From: Lasioglossum baleicum
Taxonomy: Eukaryota; Arthropoda; Insecta; Hymenoptera; Halictidae
DNA length: 64,000 nucleotides
Direction: 5' to 3'
Assembly: GCF_051020765.1 (NCBI RefSeq)
Contig: NC_134944.1
Coordinates: 6,076,001-6,140,000 of the forward strand
A model generated the notes under the pieces. It had not been told where the DNA came from, did no database searches, and saw only the letters and a program-made list of their open reading frames with translations. Numbering within the stretch: the first letter of the stretch is position 1; every line of letters begins with the position of its first letter. A program made the position numbers and the translations under genes. Positions 12,341 through 24,999 of the stretch are shown here, piece after piece.

Positions 12341-14559
12341 TCATAATCCTACTTCGTTTATACAATTTATAAAGATTATTCATGATTGAGGTTATTTTTG
12401 ATGTCCACAAGTACGTGATTTTTGCTTTTCTGTCGGTGTTACAATTTCGAATGCTGCTACATTTTCTTGTGAATGATTGTACCTAACTCGGCAGCATGGC
12501 CGGCGGATTCCCAAGATTCCCGCGTTTTCGGCAGTGTGTTTGAACGGCGGAGAACGGTAGCAGGATACGCTTGATAACGAGCTTGGGCGTCGTAACTCAA
12601 AGATAGCGCGTTTGTTTAACAGGCAACAGTGGCTCCTTTGTCGAGGCCAGCCTCGCGATCGTGAAACGATCCGGTCTGAGAATTCCAAGAGGTGCACCCG
12701 CGCGTATACATATACATATACGAGCGACAGAAAATCCGGAAGCGGCTTTTCGAAACGCGGATTACGTACCGCTGGATTCGAGCTTGCTGCTGGGACCCGT
12801 TGCAACAACATCAGAGAGCATTTAATCCGAAATGCCGAATCGCCGAGAGAGAGAGAAACCAGACCAACGTGCATCGACGCAGCCCCGAGCGATAGATTCG
12901 GCCAGTGCCGCGAAAACGGGGTTGCAACCCCTCCGCACGAACTGCACCCTATCCCTCGCCGGCCCATTAATAATATACCCATATTGGACACAATTCACCT
13001 TGAAATTAACCGGCAGCCGATTGGTAAGCCCGGGCAAATTGACTTCGAAATTGACAATTTATGGTCGCTCTCCTATCCTCACCCCTCACCCCCGCAGATA
13101 TCATTTTTATTCGGTTTTTACATTTCTTAGGTTTTTTTACATTTCTTCGGAAACTGGCTCTGGCCACTCGAGGAGCCAGAATAATCTCATCTGTGCCAGT
13201 CTGATCAACCCCTTCACGAAGGGTTGCCTGTCGTTACACTTGTTCCCTTAATTATTTATTTCTGCAGATTATCATGAGCGATCTGGTTATTTTTTCAGGT
13301 AGAATTGTTCCTTAGACTCTCCTCAAAGTCTCCGGACACTAGAAATGTTTTTACAAGTTGCTTGCATTTTAATATTATTAATTTTAGATGATCTGTCGTC
13401 TGAGGCTCGAGGAGGTCGTTTATCTCAACCAACTTTAACATTTTTTTACTATGAGACTAGACAACTTTTCGGAACAAGACCTTATTGTACAGTTTTAGTT
13501 ATGTTTGAACAACATCCAAAAATTTTTTCAACAGCCAAAAATCAAAATTGCCTTACTGTAATCGATCAATCACACCCCTGAAACGAAGAATTAAGTGCAA
13601 GCTCTCTTGCTCCAAAAAAATTCCGAACATCCTCAATTTCTGTTGAACCTCTGATTAACATAAAAATATTTGCACCGCTCAGAATAATGGCGAATAAAAA
13701 TGTTCGAACGTCTCGGCTCGGGGCCGCAAGGTGTCGGGAATTTCGCTCGAAATTGCACTCGGCGGATTCCGGTCTCCTTTTTAATTTTCGTGCGCGTGAT
13801 CCGCAGACCGGAACAGTAAACGTGCGTTTATCGTCGTGCTGCTCGTAACGTTTCTCGCCGTGGAACACACGAATGATCTCGGCCTGGTACGCGGACGATC
13901 TGTCTCTTTCTGGATCGTTAAACGTTCCGATCGACGTAAGGATGGGTTTGCGATTCTCCCGTCCCATGAATCGCACGTCCTTCCATACCGAATCCTTCGA
14001 CGTTGGTCCCTTGGATCGTCCAACGGACGATCTCGATCGTCGTGCAACGATCATTAAGGCGGGGAATGATCGAATCGAAGCATAGCACCTGGCGCGCGAT
14101 CATCGGGAATCCCACACGCGATACTCTTGCACCGGATGCGAAACAGAGACGGATCCGATCGGTCTAGATCGCTCGATAAGATCCACCGACGATCGATCGA
14201 TGATACGTAATCGTCTCTTCAGATTGTAAGTCTTTTTCGAATCGATCGACGCTGTCCTTGCGACTAAATATCAGCCTGCGAAATCGATTCTGCGTTTGTG
14301 GGGTCGTTCGACCGGAAGTTCGACATTTAAGCTGTTTGCTCTGCGCCTGTAATCATTCTTTAATCAGAGTGTTCTTCTTAATTAATTTTCTTGTTTCTTT
14401 CTCTTGAATTAAAACAGAACAGCTGTAATTTATTTTACTGAATGTGAATCACTGTACTTCTCAGACTCCCTCCCGGAGCGAGGTAATTAAACATTTCTAA
14501 ATGTGAATAAATGTCGCCCACGACTCGGATAAAACCCGGCGTTTACGATAAATGAATAG

Positions 14560-15020
14560 ATTAATAAATTAGACTGCCGGGCGTTGCGTTCGGCTCGAGC
14601 GATTCGCACGCGTTTCAATTGAACAGGAGAGACCCGTGCGGATCGGCCAACGGAGCAGAACGCCGAACGGACGCGGAGGAATTATTACTTAGTTGCCGCA
14701 AAAACTTTTATTACGTCTGACTACTTGTCCGCGGGATTTATATGGACGGTAAACGCGAGATCTCGCCGTGCCAGATTGCTCGCGTTTTCTGCGTTAGATC
14801 GTGCAACATGAAACGTTCCTGGTTTCTAATCGTTCGCTTAATCATCGGCCGGGTGATTAATTCGCGGGCCCCGAGCTTTTCCCCCCGTGGGCTTAACAAC
14901 TCCCGGTACGTCATCATTATTTCTTCGGAGTTATTGCTGGAATTCTGCGCCGCGACTTCCACCCCGGTGATAAGGCTTCGAATTTATCCGTGGGGCAGGC
15001 AATAATGAATTATAATTAGT
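14560..15020. promoter_or_regulatory. Candidate regulatory block
   Basis: Unique GC-rich sequence with interspersed AT cores (GATTAATTCGCGGG near 14855, TAATTA at 15013). It borders repeat DNA sharply at its right side. The proposal as an enhancer is an inference from composition and location in dac. Nothing in the block is diagnostic. Confidence 0.2.
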
Positions 15021-15084
15021 ATATCCGCGGTCACCGATCAGAGGGGATTCCTGAAATATGAGAAAGAGCAACGGACTGAAATTA

Positions 15085-15490
15085 TTAAACAATGTTTGCT
15101 TGGTCTCTGCACTGACTGTAATTAATACAACCATTTTAAATGAAGATCCGCAGTCTAGTTATATTGAATTATTATTACAATTTAGAAGCTTGATTAAAAT
15201 CACGAGAACAAGAAATAATTTATACTTGGTCCCTCCTGGCTGTTATTAATAGAAACAATTTCAAATGAGGATCCACAGTCTAGTTATTGTATATTATAAT
15301 TTTTATTAGATTTTAGAGGCTTGTAAATTTATACTTGGACCCTCCTGGCTGTAATTAATAGAAACAATTTTAGAGGCTTGATTAAAATCATGAGAACAAG
15401 AACAGAATTTCTACTTGGTCCCTCCTGGCTGTAATTAATACAAACAATTTTGCATAAATATCCACAGCCTGTTTATTGACTTATAGAAAT
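15085..15490. repeat. Irregular tandem repeat carrying MITE-end fragments
   Basis: ACTTGGTCCCTCCTGGCTGT (or close variants) occurs at 15224, 15333 and 15413, with a weaker copy at 15099. Units at 15128, 15253 and 15442 also contain variants of AAGATCCGCAGTCTAG, the right end of the TAGACTGCG MITE family. The array seems to have amplified a segment that already carried a MITE end. Confidence 0.75.
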
Positions 15491-16596
15491 TGTTAGAGTA
15501 AGAAACAGGAGGGAGTTGCGAGGCGGACGTCTAAATGCAGTAGAATGCCGTTCGCAGCAATGATATTAATTTCGTCGGGATCCGCGATTTCACAGTGTCT
15601 ACATACCTGGCGTCTAGTAGATCAAAAAGTTGAAAAAACGTCGGCGCCGAGGAACGGTAATCATTGCGTTAAGGTACAGTATCCTGTCTCGAATAGGCCG
15701 GCAGTCGATCGGTGAATTAATTCTGTCGAGCCGAAACGAAATCTGGTAGCTGCGGGGCCGCTGTTGCCGCAACTCCCCGATTACCGTCGATCTCTCGATC
15801 TCTCGATCTCTTGGCCAACGATCGCGGCTCTCGCTTTATCGGGCCCCGGACGCGGGTTTCGCAACCGGCTTTCTCGATATCCGTGCGCGATTTTTCCTTC
15901 TTTTTTTTCCCCACTACTCTTTATTATCAATATAAAGATTCATTTCGCTGCCGACATATTTACTCATTATTCGCAGGCTACAATTTCGCCCGCGAGGGGA
16001 AAAAGCGCAAACAATTTTTACGCTCCGCTCGATTTAACCACCGATTAATTCCCCCCCTTGTCGAATCACAAGACGCCGAACAATGTGATTAATATTTCGA
16101 ATTTCGTCATTACATTCCCGTTTTCGGCGATTATCAATTTCTGCGGGGCCGATCCGAGGCGATGCGTTCAAATTGCAATGGCCCGGATTAATGGTAACGA
16201 TAAACTCGTGTGAAGGATGTTTATAGCACGGCTTCGAGTTTTCGAGGCTGATTTTCCCTCCGAGAATTCGACGTGTCGGTACACGTGCCTAGCGAGATAT
16301 ATCCCGAGATTTATCGACTGACCGCTGAAGAAATCGCAAGCCTAATTCACTCCCGCTGAAAGAAATCGGCGCCATTTCGGACTTTTCTCCAGGAAATGAC
16401 TGAATAAATTCTGCTCTCGAACGGGGCCGATAAAGTGGACATTATCGTTCTCGTTATACAATCTTTCCTGGTCTACGGTATTCAGACCGTTCGACTTTTG
16501 TGAGAATTTTTCTGCTTCGGAATTTTGTTCACGCTCTTGCACTTATTCTATGTCCATATTGAGCCCATTATCTACACATTCTTTTCTACGTCGTTG

Positions 16597-17065
16597 AATA
16601 ATATGCCACCCATTTATAATTGGCTAAATAAATTTATAATTGACTCAAGAAAGTAGAAATTTGTACATCAATTGCTGTTCATCAACAAGAACATTCAATA
16701 AAATATTAAAAACGAAGTCCCCAGTACTGAAATTGAAAGAAGTTAAAAAAGAATACTATGCCACCCATTTATAATTGGCTAAATAAATTCATAATTGGCT
16801 CAATAAAGTAGAAATTTGTACATCAATTTTGCTGTTCATCAACAAGAACATTCAACAAAATATTAAAAACAAAGTCCAAGTACCCCAGTACTGAAATTCA
16901 AAGAAGTTAAAAAAGAGTACTATGCCACCCATTTATAATTATCTAAATAAATTTATATAATTGACCCAAGAAAATATAAATCTGTATATCAATTTTGCTG
17001 TTCGTCAACAAGAGCATTCAACAAAATATGAAAAACGAAATTGAAAGAAGTTCAATATAAGAAAA
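16597..17065. repeat. Tandem repeat, about 160-bp period, three copies
   Basis: ATGCCACCCATTTATAATT starts at 16602, 16758 and 16922. The units share GGCTAAATAAATT, GTAGAAATTTGTACATCAAT, TGCTGTTCATCAACAAGA and CATTCAACAAAATAT. The third copy is more diverged and truncated. Confidence 0.85.
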
Positions 17066-17914
17066 TTGAAGAAAAATAGGAGAACAATGAAAATGTAAAT
17101 GACTGCGGCAAGTAGTGAAGGAATGTGACTCGTAATGTCTCGCAACGAGGCAATCAGTGCGCAGGACAATTAACAGAGATTTCCCCGCGCCGTTTTTCGT
17201 CCATAGTCATCTCTGGAATAAGAGCAGAGTCACTATGAAAACCATGGGGGAGAGCGCGTCCCGATATTTATATCCCGGCGCCAGTAGGATCGGTTGAGCA
17301 TCTCTGGGCCGGTAAGCGAGCAATCTCATAGTAGTCAGGACAGATTTGTAAATCTAATTTTTCATCCCGTCTTTCTGCCTCTCAGCCCTCTCTCTCCGAC
17401 CCGTCCTTCACCATCGTAGTCTTCCTCGATCCTCCGTTTAACTCTCCCCCACCGTTTTTCGCTCATCCTCGATCCATGGGTCTCCTTGATCTCTCGCGTT
17501 CTTCGTTCCCCTGGCGCCCTCCCACTCTTCCCTAAAACATATCTCTCTTTCTCTCCTCAATTCCTCGACTCAGTTCCTCTCTGTTTCACCTCTCTCATCC
17601 CCTCTATCCCTCTCGCGTTCTCTCCGCCTTCTCTCACGCACGAGATCTCTAGACGATTCTCAGACGGCCGGTTTATACGGCGTTGATCTCTTAAACCGCT
17701 TAGCTTCGGGTTACACCGAAAACAAGAACGCACTCTCGAACGCTTAGACCCCGCATAATACGCACTTGTTTGCGTACCGGTCTATCCGCGAAATAAGAAA
17801 ACCGATCGGGAGGCACCCCTCGCGATCGTGATCTTTCTCTTTCTTCTACGATCGATCAATCCTGACACATGCTCGCCAGACGATTCTTCTAGATCCTGCA
17901 CCTGAGTAAATATA

Positions 17915-18515
17915 TGAGAATTCAATACGATCAAATCTGTTGCCAAACAATAGACATTATGTTGTACAGACTTCTCCTATTATGCTCAGTGAAATGAGAC
18001 TAATCGAACTATGAGATTAATCGAACAATTTTGGGATGTCCTGTGCGATAATTCAATACGATAAAATCTGTAGCCAAACAATAGAAATAATAATGTACTC
18101 TTCTATCAGACATTGCTCAGTAGGAAAAATCCAAAAATGTTTAAACTAAATATTCATTGACCATCCTCTGTGGACTTCGTGGAGACTTTGTGGAAATTGA
18201 CCACCATTCAAAAATGTTTCAATAAACGTTTAAATTAAATATTCATTGACCATCCACTGTGGACTTTGTGGAAATTGATCACCTTTCAAAAATGTTTCAA
18301 TAAATGTTTAAATTAAATACCTATTCATTGACAATCCACTATGGACTTTGTGGAGACTTTGTGGAAGTTGATCGCCATTCAAAAATGTTTCAACAAATGT
18401 TTAAAGTAAATATTCATTGACTATCCACTGTGGTGGATTCGTCTGATACTCGCAGATCAAATTGGAGATTGATCACCATCCAAAAACACCGTCTCGATAA
18501 ATATTTACATTGAAT
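17915..18515. repeat. Two overlapping tandem arrays (131 bp and about 78-93 bp)
   Basis: TTCAATACGATCAAATCTGT at 17921 recurs at 18052, followed both times by GCCAAACAATAGA. From 18120 a different unit repeats at 18131, 18209, 18287 and 18380: CAAAAATGTTTCAATAAA, GTTTAAATTAAATATTCATT, GACCATCCACTGTGGA and CTTTGTGGA. The last unit is degenerate. Confidence 0.8.
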
Positions 18516-19272
18516 ATTCATTGTTCATTGTGGATTGATTCAGCGCCGATGATGATCAATATGATTGAATGCAAGCGTTATTGTGCGAAGTTCCGGGAGA
18601 CGTTCCGAGTTTGTTCCGGTGCACCCGCGGATCATAAAGTTCTCGCGACGATAACTTATGCAAATGTGCAGCCTATTTGGCGCGTTTTGTCGTCCCACGC
18701 GCACCTTTATCTTCCCCTCTATTAGGTTTATCGCGGCACCGTCACTACGTATTAGCCGGTATCACCCGGCTAACTCGTGGCACTTTCGCTCGCGCCCCGT
18801 GCACGCTAATCGTGGATTTCACTGTGCCTCTGTGTTGCTGCGAGTCTGAGAGAACCAGTTCTCGAAACGTGGTCTCGTTCCCCGCGTAGACTAATTGACG
18901 CTCCTAGAGAGCTTGGAACTCGGTCATCGAGTCTCCCATTGCTGAGTCCTTTCGGACCTGACGTTGCCTTTGGATGCAATCTATCTGTGCCAGGACTCGT
19001 TGTGCTGATCCCACAAACTGTTAAACTATCCATTCGTAGGAATTTAGTTCTCTACTCCAAAGCAATTATTTAATTAAATGCTTTCAATTTTTCATTTGAT
19101 TTTTTTATTGATTGATGTTCTTCTTCATTCTGGTGGGTTCAAATATTTATTTGAATAGTAAATGATAATTACCATTTTTGTATACAGTTGATACGCTGGT
19201 AGCCTTTTGGTGAGTGAGAAAAATAATTAACTATGTAAGATGGGCACGGTAGGGGCACCTCAAACTCCTGCT

Positions 19273-19304
19273 TCCCCCACCAACCTCTCTTTGCTGGTGG
19301 GGGA
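19273..19304. repeat. Short perfect inverted repeat
   Basis: TCCCCCACCA at 19273-19282 and TGGTGGGGGA at 19295-19304 form a perfect 10-bp stem with a 12-base loop. It lies about 600 bases before the exon acceptor. It is too short for a microRNA precursor. Confidence 0.5.
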
Positions 19305-19914
19305 CAGTGGGCGCTATGGTGGGGACGGTTTGATCTCGATTGAGACAAAAGTGTCCATCCCTATTATAAGAAATAGAGAATAGAAATCTGGGGTGTAATC
19401 TGGGAATATAATCAATTATAATTAATCAAACTGAGGATTTTTCAAAACAGCAAAAATGTTAAAATGATTTAAAACTGCAAATCTAACATTCTCAGCTTGG
19501 TAGAATTATTAAAATAAAACTGAACTGTCCTTCTCCAGTCTCCCTTCAAAATATTTTACCTACCTTACCTGATAACGTGTAAGAGAAAGAGTTATCAACA
19601 ATGCTGAGAATACAAAACAGAACATAAAAGCACAGATACGAAAACAAAAAATATCAATTCTGAATTCTGAACAACCATATAAAAATTCCCAGATAAAATT
19701 CGAGATCTTACCAGAAGAGTATTCCTAATGTAATTGTTGTGACCTCTGTGTCTGCTGGGGTTCATCATCGTGAATGATGAGTCCCGAAAGCACAGTGCAA
19801 CAGGCAATATCGCGAGTCGATCCACTTACGACCGACGTAAGCGCGCAGGTCGGGGTAAGACGTTACCTCGATGACAGGTGTCTCTAACCACAGTAACTCT
19901 CTACCACTGTACAG

Positions 19915-20063
19915 CTCCAGGCCAGGAAGACCACCGAAGAGGGCATCCGTCGGCCTAAGCCTCGCAGCAAGCCACCTGGCCGCGGCGACCGGTCACCATC
20001 CTCAGCATTCCCTCAAGAAACACAGAATGGACAACGGGGACTACTACGAGAACGGCCATTTGG
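19915..20063 (+). CDS. dac: dachshund internal exon (segment just after DachBox-N)
   Basis: This 149-base internal exon encodes 49 full codons. They begin SRPGRPPKRASVGLSLAASH and contain HSLKKHRMDNGDYYENGHL at the end. The SRPGRPPKR basic block directly follows DachBox-N in Dach proteins and can act as an NLS- or AT-hook-like patch. The KKHR-DNG-YENGHL stretch is typical of insect Dac. Dac is a nuclear Ski/Sno/Dac-family transcription cofactor of the retinal determination network and of leg and mushroom-body patterning. The acceptor is CTGTACAG ending at 19914, chosen because the family has SSRPGRPPKR and a polypyrimidine tract precedes it. The AG at 19893 is a weaker alternative. The donor is TTGG|GTGAGC. 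The exon begins with the third base of a Ser codon and ends in phase 1, matching the exon at 37000. Confidence 0.92.
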
Positions 20064-21089
20064 GTGAGCATTCTTCCATATTACCTATTGTTCAGGTGTG
20101 TCTGGCTCGATCTTCCGGTTAGGTGTCTGCGAACGACTAGCTCTGTTGTGTCCTCGTCTCTCAGTACGCTTCGTTCTTTTTATTGTGCGGGGTTGGACAA
20201 AGTTTAATATATTTGAACTGATAATTGTGGACTTTCAAGGGGAGGACACAGTGGTGGGGTCGTCGATTTTAATGAAAAATTACTGATCAATCTGGAGCAA
20301 AAGTAAGCTGACTCACGTCGGAGAGTTTTTGACAATACTCATTCTTTATGGAAATAATTAACATTTAATGTCCAGTAGTTAAATATCCAGAAAGTTAAAC
20401 GTTAGTCAGAGAGGGGGTAACTCTTTCCCCTCAATCCGTGCTTCCTCCGATCTGGCGCCTCTGTCTAGATGCTCTGTAGGTTATGGTTCCTTCCTCTCCA
20501 GGATGTAATGCGAAGAGCAGTTCCCTGGGGATGCAGAAGCCCATTGGCTGTCTCAGGGGGGGTGTTTACGGCCTCGGCCGGTTTTAGCCACCTCCTTAAA
20601 AAAGAAAAGGAAGGTTATGGTTCCTTCCTGGACGATGGCAGATCAATTTATAATTGGGGCGTAGAGAAATATTGAAAGTATAAATTATTAAATATCGCAG
20701 AAGATTTCAGTCATTGATATAAGGGTTGAAGAAGAAATCTTGTTACGTCCAGCAAGGTCCGGGCTTTGGGAATTCGGGGACGGGTAGGCGATTCTCGGAG
20801 GATCGAAAATTAACATCAAAAGCGGGAAAGACGGCAAGTCGAGAGGGTTAGGGTTCTAGTGTGTGCTCGTAGCCCTGGTACCAGGGGCACGCACTTGATT
20901 ACTGCCATCCGTATATACGCGGGCCTCGGTGACCCCACCGATCAATTAATTAGGGGAATCAAACACACTTGGAGTGAGCAAATTAACTGCAACTGCACCG
21001 TCGTGTTGCGGCCGGCGGTGGCGGTTGCCGATAACCAGAATATCGGGCCGGTTCGTTCAGAGAGCTTCTGTCGTTTCTACTAACAGTCT

Positions 21090-21430
21090 GGCTATACCGT
21101 TGCCATTCGCCTAAACTAGCCTCTAACCCTCGAAGACATTCCGATCGCGTTGCCAGCCAATGTCGCGGGAGTTATAGTTGATTTCCGGGGGAAACCGATG
21201 GGCGTTCGCGGAGTTCGAGTTGCGAAATCGACTGAGTAAATAATCGCGGGCCACGGCGCGGGCCCGTGCAATTTTACGGGCAAATACGTTCGACGGTGCA
21301 ACGTTAATGAATTAATACCGCGCGGACGAGTGCGGCCGGTTTCCAGGACCGACGCCGGGGTAAACGTTGAAACGGCCGGCAATTAATTACGAGCTCCGCG
21401 GTAATTGTATAATTGTTTTACGATTCGAGA
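21090..21430. promoter_or_regulatory. Candidate regulatory block
   Basis: Unique GC-rich sequence with AT-homeodomain cores, for example TAATTA at 21384 and GTTAATGAATTAATACC near 21302. There are no repeats or reading frames with recognisable similarity. It is placed here only as a candidate conserved element inside a dac intron. Confidence 0.22.
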
Positions 21431-22229
21431 CCTCCCCGACACTCCCCTCGCGGGGACGATTGATCGAGGCTGCCCGCGAGCCGGCGATCCTTGATTTTTA
21501 TTGCGATCGGAAGATGTGTAACGAAGATGAATAAAATATACAGTCTGATGATTAGTATCAGGGGTGGCTCTCAATAAATTGTCACATCTGGTCCGGGAGA
21601 TTAACAATCAAGTCTTTGACACTCGGGAAGATCATACCCTATAACGTTTAGAATAAGAAAAGAAAGGGGATTTTATAAAATTGTTGATTGTAAGGTCATC
21701 AAGTGGCACTCGAGGTGACCATCCCCTAACGTCTTGAAAAAGGGAAGAAAAGCGGGGGAGATGGGAAGATCGGAAGGGGTGGCCGATGCACTCGGGATTT
21801 TTTTCAATTTGGCTCGGTAGGCGAACGGCACTTGCCATAACGCAATTAATAAACTGAACGAGCGAGATCCGATCCCGATAGCGGCGGCGTAACATCCATT
21901 CGGGACGTAGCGGCGCACAATGGCCGGCACAATGGCCTTGTGTATGGGTGCACGCAGCGCGGCCGATACGCATCTATGTTGTCTCTACGAAATTAAAACC
22001 GATGAGAAAAATAAATAGCCCGGGGAGGTTGGCGGAGCTGTGTGCAACGATAGCGAGAGAAAGAGACACAGGAGCGAGGGGGAGGGAGAGCGCAGGGCTT
22101 TCCTTGGCGTGTGCGGGTCGCGTGCAACTCCGATGGGTAGCCAATAGAGGTCCGTTCCTCGCGTCTTTTTCCTCGGCTTACGGCCCGGTCGATCGTTTTC
22201 CGATGAAAACTATATTCCCGTGGCTGCAA

Positions 22230-22470
22230 CTAGCCCGGACTACGTAATAAACTAATGACTATCGGCTAACGTCGAGTCGCTCGCGTTCGCTCTCCCCGCC
22301 ACGCCCCCTGCCCCCCCGACCCCCACTCTTCTCTGCACTCGCCCCGTAATTATTTAATGCATCGATTACCGAAATAGCATTAATCAAATTGGCCGGCCGC
22401 AATTTATATTATATGACCTAATGCATAGCGAATCGTACATTAATGCGCAAACTAAGTCAATTATCCAGGT
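22230..22470. promoter_or_regulatory. Candidate enhancer block with paired TAATGCAT sites
   Basis: It contains TAATTA at 22347 and TAATGCAT at both 22355 and 22419. It also has ATCGATTACC, GCATTAATCAAATT and GGCCGGCC at 22391-22398, all in otherwise unique sequence. The dense homeodomain- or POU-like cores in a CpG-rich setting resemble conserved non-coding elements of developmental loci. This is inference, as no alignment was possible. Confidence 0.27.
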
Positions 22471-22829
22471 ATCCGCGTTTACGCGCCGCAGGACCGAGGA
22501 CTGCTCCGCGGATCCATTTTCCCTGACTAGAACGACTCCCGGCGTACCCGGCGACCACGGTGGCCCCCTGGGGCACTGCGCGAGCTCCTCCCGGACAAAC
22601 CACGCCCACTTGGGGCAGAGACATGCAGCTCTCCCAGAACAATACTAGTCTATTTTCCATACAAGATTACTATTTCCTTGTTTAATATGTTTAATAGGCT
22701 GAAAATGAATAGAGTACATTTTCAAATTTATTGTCTTTGCTGTCTGAATTGTCTAATTCTTCTATTGTCTTTACTCTAACGGTTCTAGTAATAATAAAAG
22801 GATGAAAATAAATATTTGGGTCTTCACAT

Positions 22830-22998
22830 CTAAATTTTTAGAGAATATTATCCTAGCTTCAACGAAACTCGAGAGCTATTAAGCCACGCCTACTCAAGTG
22901 ACGCCCACTCAAGCCACGCCTACTGAAGCCACGTCTGAGAAAAAATCAGACTTTGGCCCTCCGCATTTAAATTGAGTAGGTAATATAGTGCGTGGAAT
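22830..22998. repeat. CACGCC-rich repeat, copy 1
   Basis: This copy has a run of AAGCCACGCCTACT-type motifs (22883-22935), then GAGAAAAAATCAGACTTTGG, CCTCC and TTAAATTGAGTAGGTAATAT. It is preceded by TATCCTAGCTTCAACGAAAC and TCGAGAGC. The same order of parts recurs at 24237-24430 and 24438-24680. Confidence 0.75.
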
Positions 22999-24236
22999 AT
23001 ACATATACAGCCTAGAATAATGGAACACGCGCACAGATTATTCCATATTCCTTTTCCGAATTGTTCCTGTCCCATCCTCGCGTTTAATTTTGGCGGTAAT
23101 GAAGTCGCAATCAGGTTGGTAATTTACGAATCCAGTTGCGTGATAGAGACCTCCTGCTGGCTGGAGGGAGGCAGAGGGCGAAAGGCGTCCCAGGGGTGGC
23201 AAAGGGTGGTTTGGCCAGTCGCGGGTGCAATGACGTACTGGCTAGCGAATGCTCATAAAAGCATTGATTAACTGTTGCCGGTCGTAGGTCGGCCAACGCT
23301 GCTGCTGCCTCGTGTACCAATAAAACCCGGTTAATAGGGGGTCAACGTCGCGTCATCGACCGATCCCGAGGTCGTTTCACCTGCCTGATGATTTTCACGC
23401 TTTTGGAGGGGTGGGTACCGGAAATAAACAATAGTAAGAATTTAAATACCTCGTGAATCTATTGCTTGAGTTCCCGAAGAACATTGGATTATTTATCGGC
23501 GTTAGTGTTTGTCAAATTGCGGCAGCTGCGTCGATCACGGTGAGTGAATTACACGTTTCTCTGCGAATAAATACATACGTCCATCAACATATTCGAGTGT
23601 CTAACAGGTGGTCCAAGGAAAATCTTGAAAATTGATCTAGACGAGAGAGCAGGCCCGGTAGAACGAAAACGCGATCGATGCACCGGTGTAACGCGTCGCG
23701 ACGCGTCCGTCCCGCGCTCGCCCTGCGTAATAATCTCGGCCCCGGTTATTATCGCTTTAATCGCGAGGATTATTTCACTTTCGCGTCAAATCCGCCGGTC
23801 CGCTCGGTTTTGGCCTCGGTTTTCGCGCCCCCCTCCCTCCCCCTCGGCGCCGAGCGTGTCCGACCCGCGCGTAATTTCTGACCGCAGCCTGAAAATTCCA
23901 CGTAAGCCAGTGGTTCTCGTCGACCGACACACAGTCACCGAGATTCCTCTAAACCCGTCGTTCTCCCGCCGATTATCCTAAGCATTCCGTTTCCCGCAAG
24001 AACCTCTGCGAACCCGGGACATCCTCCGCGCGTTTTCCGTTAGAGAAGCCCACCCCCTTGCTTACGGATTCGTTAATTACTTCGCGCGGATATCCGATCC
24101 GGCTCTCCGTGTTTCCACCGCAAATTCGCGGCTTCCACCCTGCCACTGATCTCTTGCTGTACCACCATTATCCTGGAATTTCGGCGACTCCGACGCCGAA
24201 TACATTTTCCCGATTTCCACCCCCACCGGGGCCAAC

Positions 24237-24795
24237 GTCTTCCATCTGTGTACAATGTTCACTGTGTACACTAGGATAATCACGAGCACAGCTACATAGA
24301 GCACTATCCTGGTTTCATTGAAGTCGAGAGCAACAAGGACACGCCCCCTCAAGCCACGCCTCAGAAAAAAATCAGACTACGTGTTAGGACCTTCATATCT
24401 GAATTGTATAGGTAGTATAATACGTAGATAGCGTTATCTTCCATCTGTGTACAATGTTCACGCCTACTCAGACCACGCCTTAGAACATCGAAGTAGATTA
24501 TATGGAGTCTAGGATAATCATGAGCACAGCTCCATAGAGCACTATCCTTGTTTCATTGAAGTCGAGAGCCACAAAGTCACGCCTACTGTAGCCACGCCTC
24601 AGAAAAATATCAGACTAAATGTTAGGGCCTTCAAATCCAAATTGTATAGGTAGTACAATAAGTAGAAAGAAATATCATCTAGGATAATTGAAGATTAGTA
24701 CAGATCAAAATCGGGAGCAACAAAGCCACGCCTCCTTCCTCCGTAAGTCACGCCTCCGAAAACCACGCCTGCAAAGACCATCCTAGAAAGTCTCT
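24237..24795. repeat. CACGCC-rich repeats, copies 2 and 3 plus tail
   Basis: TCTTCCATCTGTGTACAATG at 24237 recurs at 24438. Both copies contain TAGGATAATCA, GAGCACAGCT, CATAGAGCACTATCCT, GTTTCATTGAAGTCGAGAGC, CCACGCCTCAGAAAAA, TATCAGACTA-like and TTGTATAGGTAGTA segments. A tail at 24715-24775 has further AAGCCACGCCTCC motifs. The units are about 200 bp and well conserved, so the second duplication is more recent than the separation from 22830-22998. Confidence 0.85.
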
Positions 24796-24999
24796 TCGTT
24801 CTAGAATTTCCTGCCAACAGGATTCTTATCCTTTTCCATAAAATCAGGCGATTATTAATACCGAAGGAGGGTAAAGAAAAAGCGAGGTAACGATACCAAA
24901 AAGAAACGGGAGGCGTGATTTATGCGGGGAGACGGCGGTTCAAATGAGGCTTCTAATTTGAAATCACGGAGTCGGGGGGCCCGCCGAAAGAGACGAAAA

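Larger units (their letters stand above)
1..19914 (+). other. dac: Intron of dachshund (3' part; 5' end outside window)
   Basis: This stretch has no supported coding exon on either strand. It ends in a good acceptor: a CTAAC branch-like site at 19884-19888, a pyrimidine-rich tract and TGTACAG ending at 19914. It holds a hAT-like MITE (78-254), a hairpin element (2837-3065), a TTAA-flanked MITE (11197-11413) and at least seven local tandem duplications, listed separately. I see nothing specific beyond unique intronic sequence in about 3570-5970, 6570-8670, 11540-15080 and 18510-19914. The DachBox-N exon, which must precede the next exon, was searched for by its expected peptide and not seen, so it should lie upstream of base 1. 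Confidence 0.8.

Noticed and set aside
12392..12991. 199-codon minus-strand frame and overlapping plus-strand frames at 12612-13251
   Set aside because: Several frames overlap on both strands with no recognisable motif and no splice or promoter context.
13207..13230. AACCCCTTCACGAAGGGTT considered as another TTAA MITE end
   Set aside because: No TTAA and no partner end. It is a short local palindrome only.
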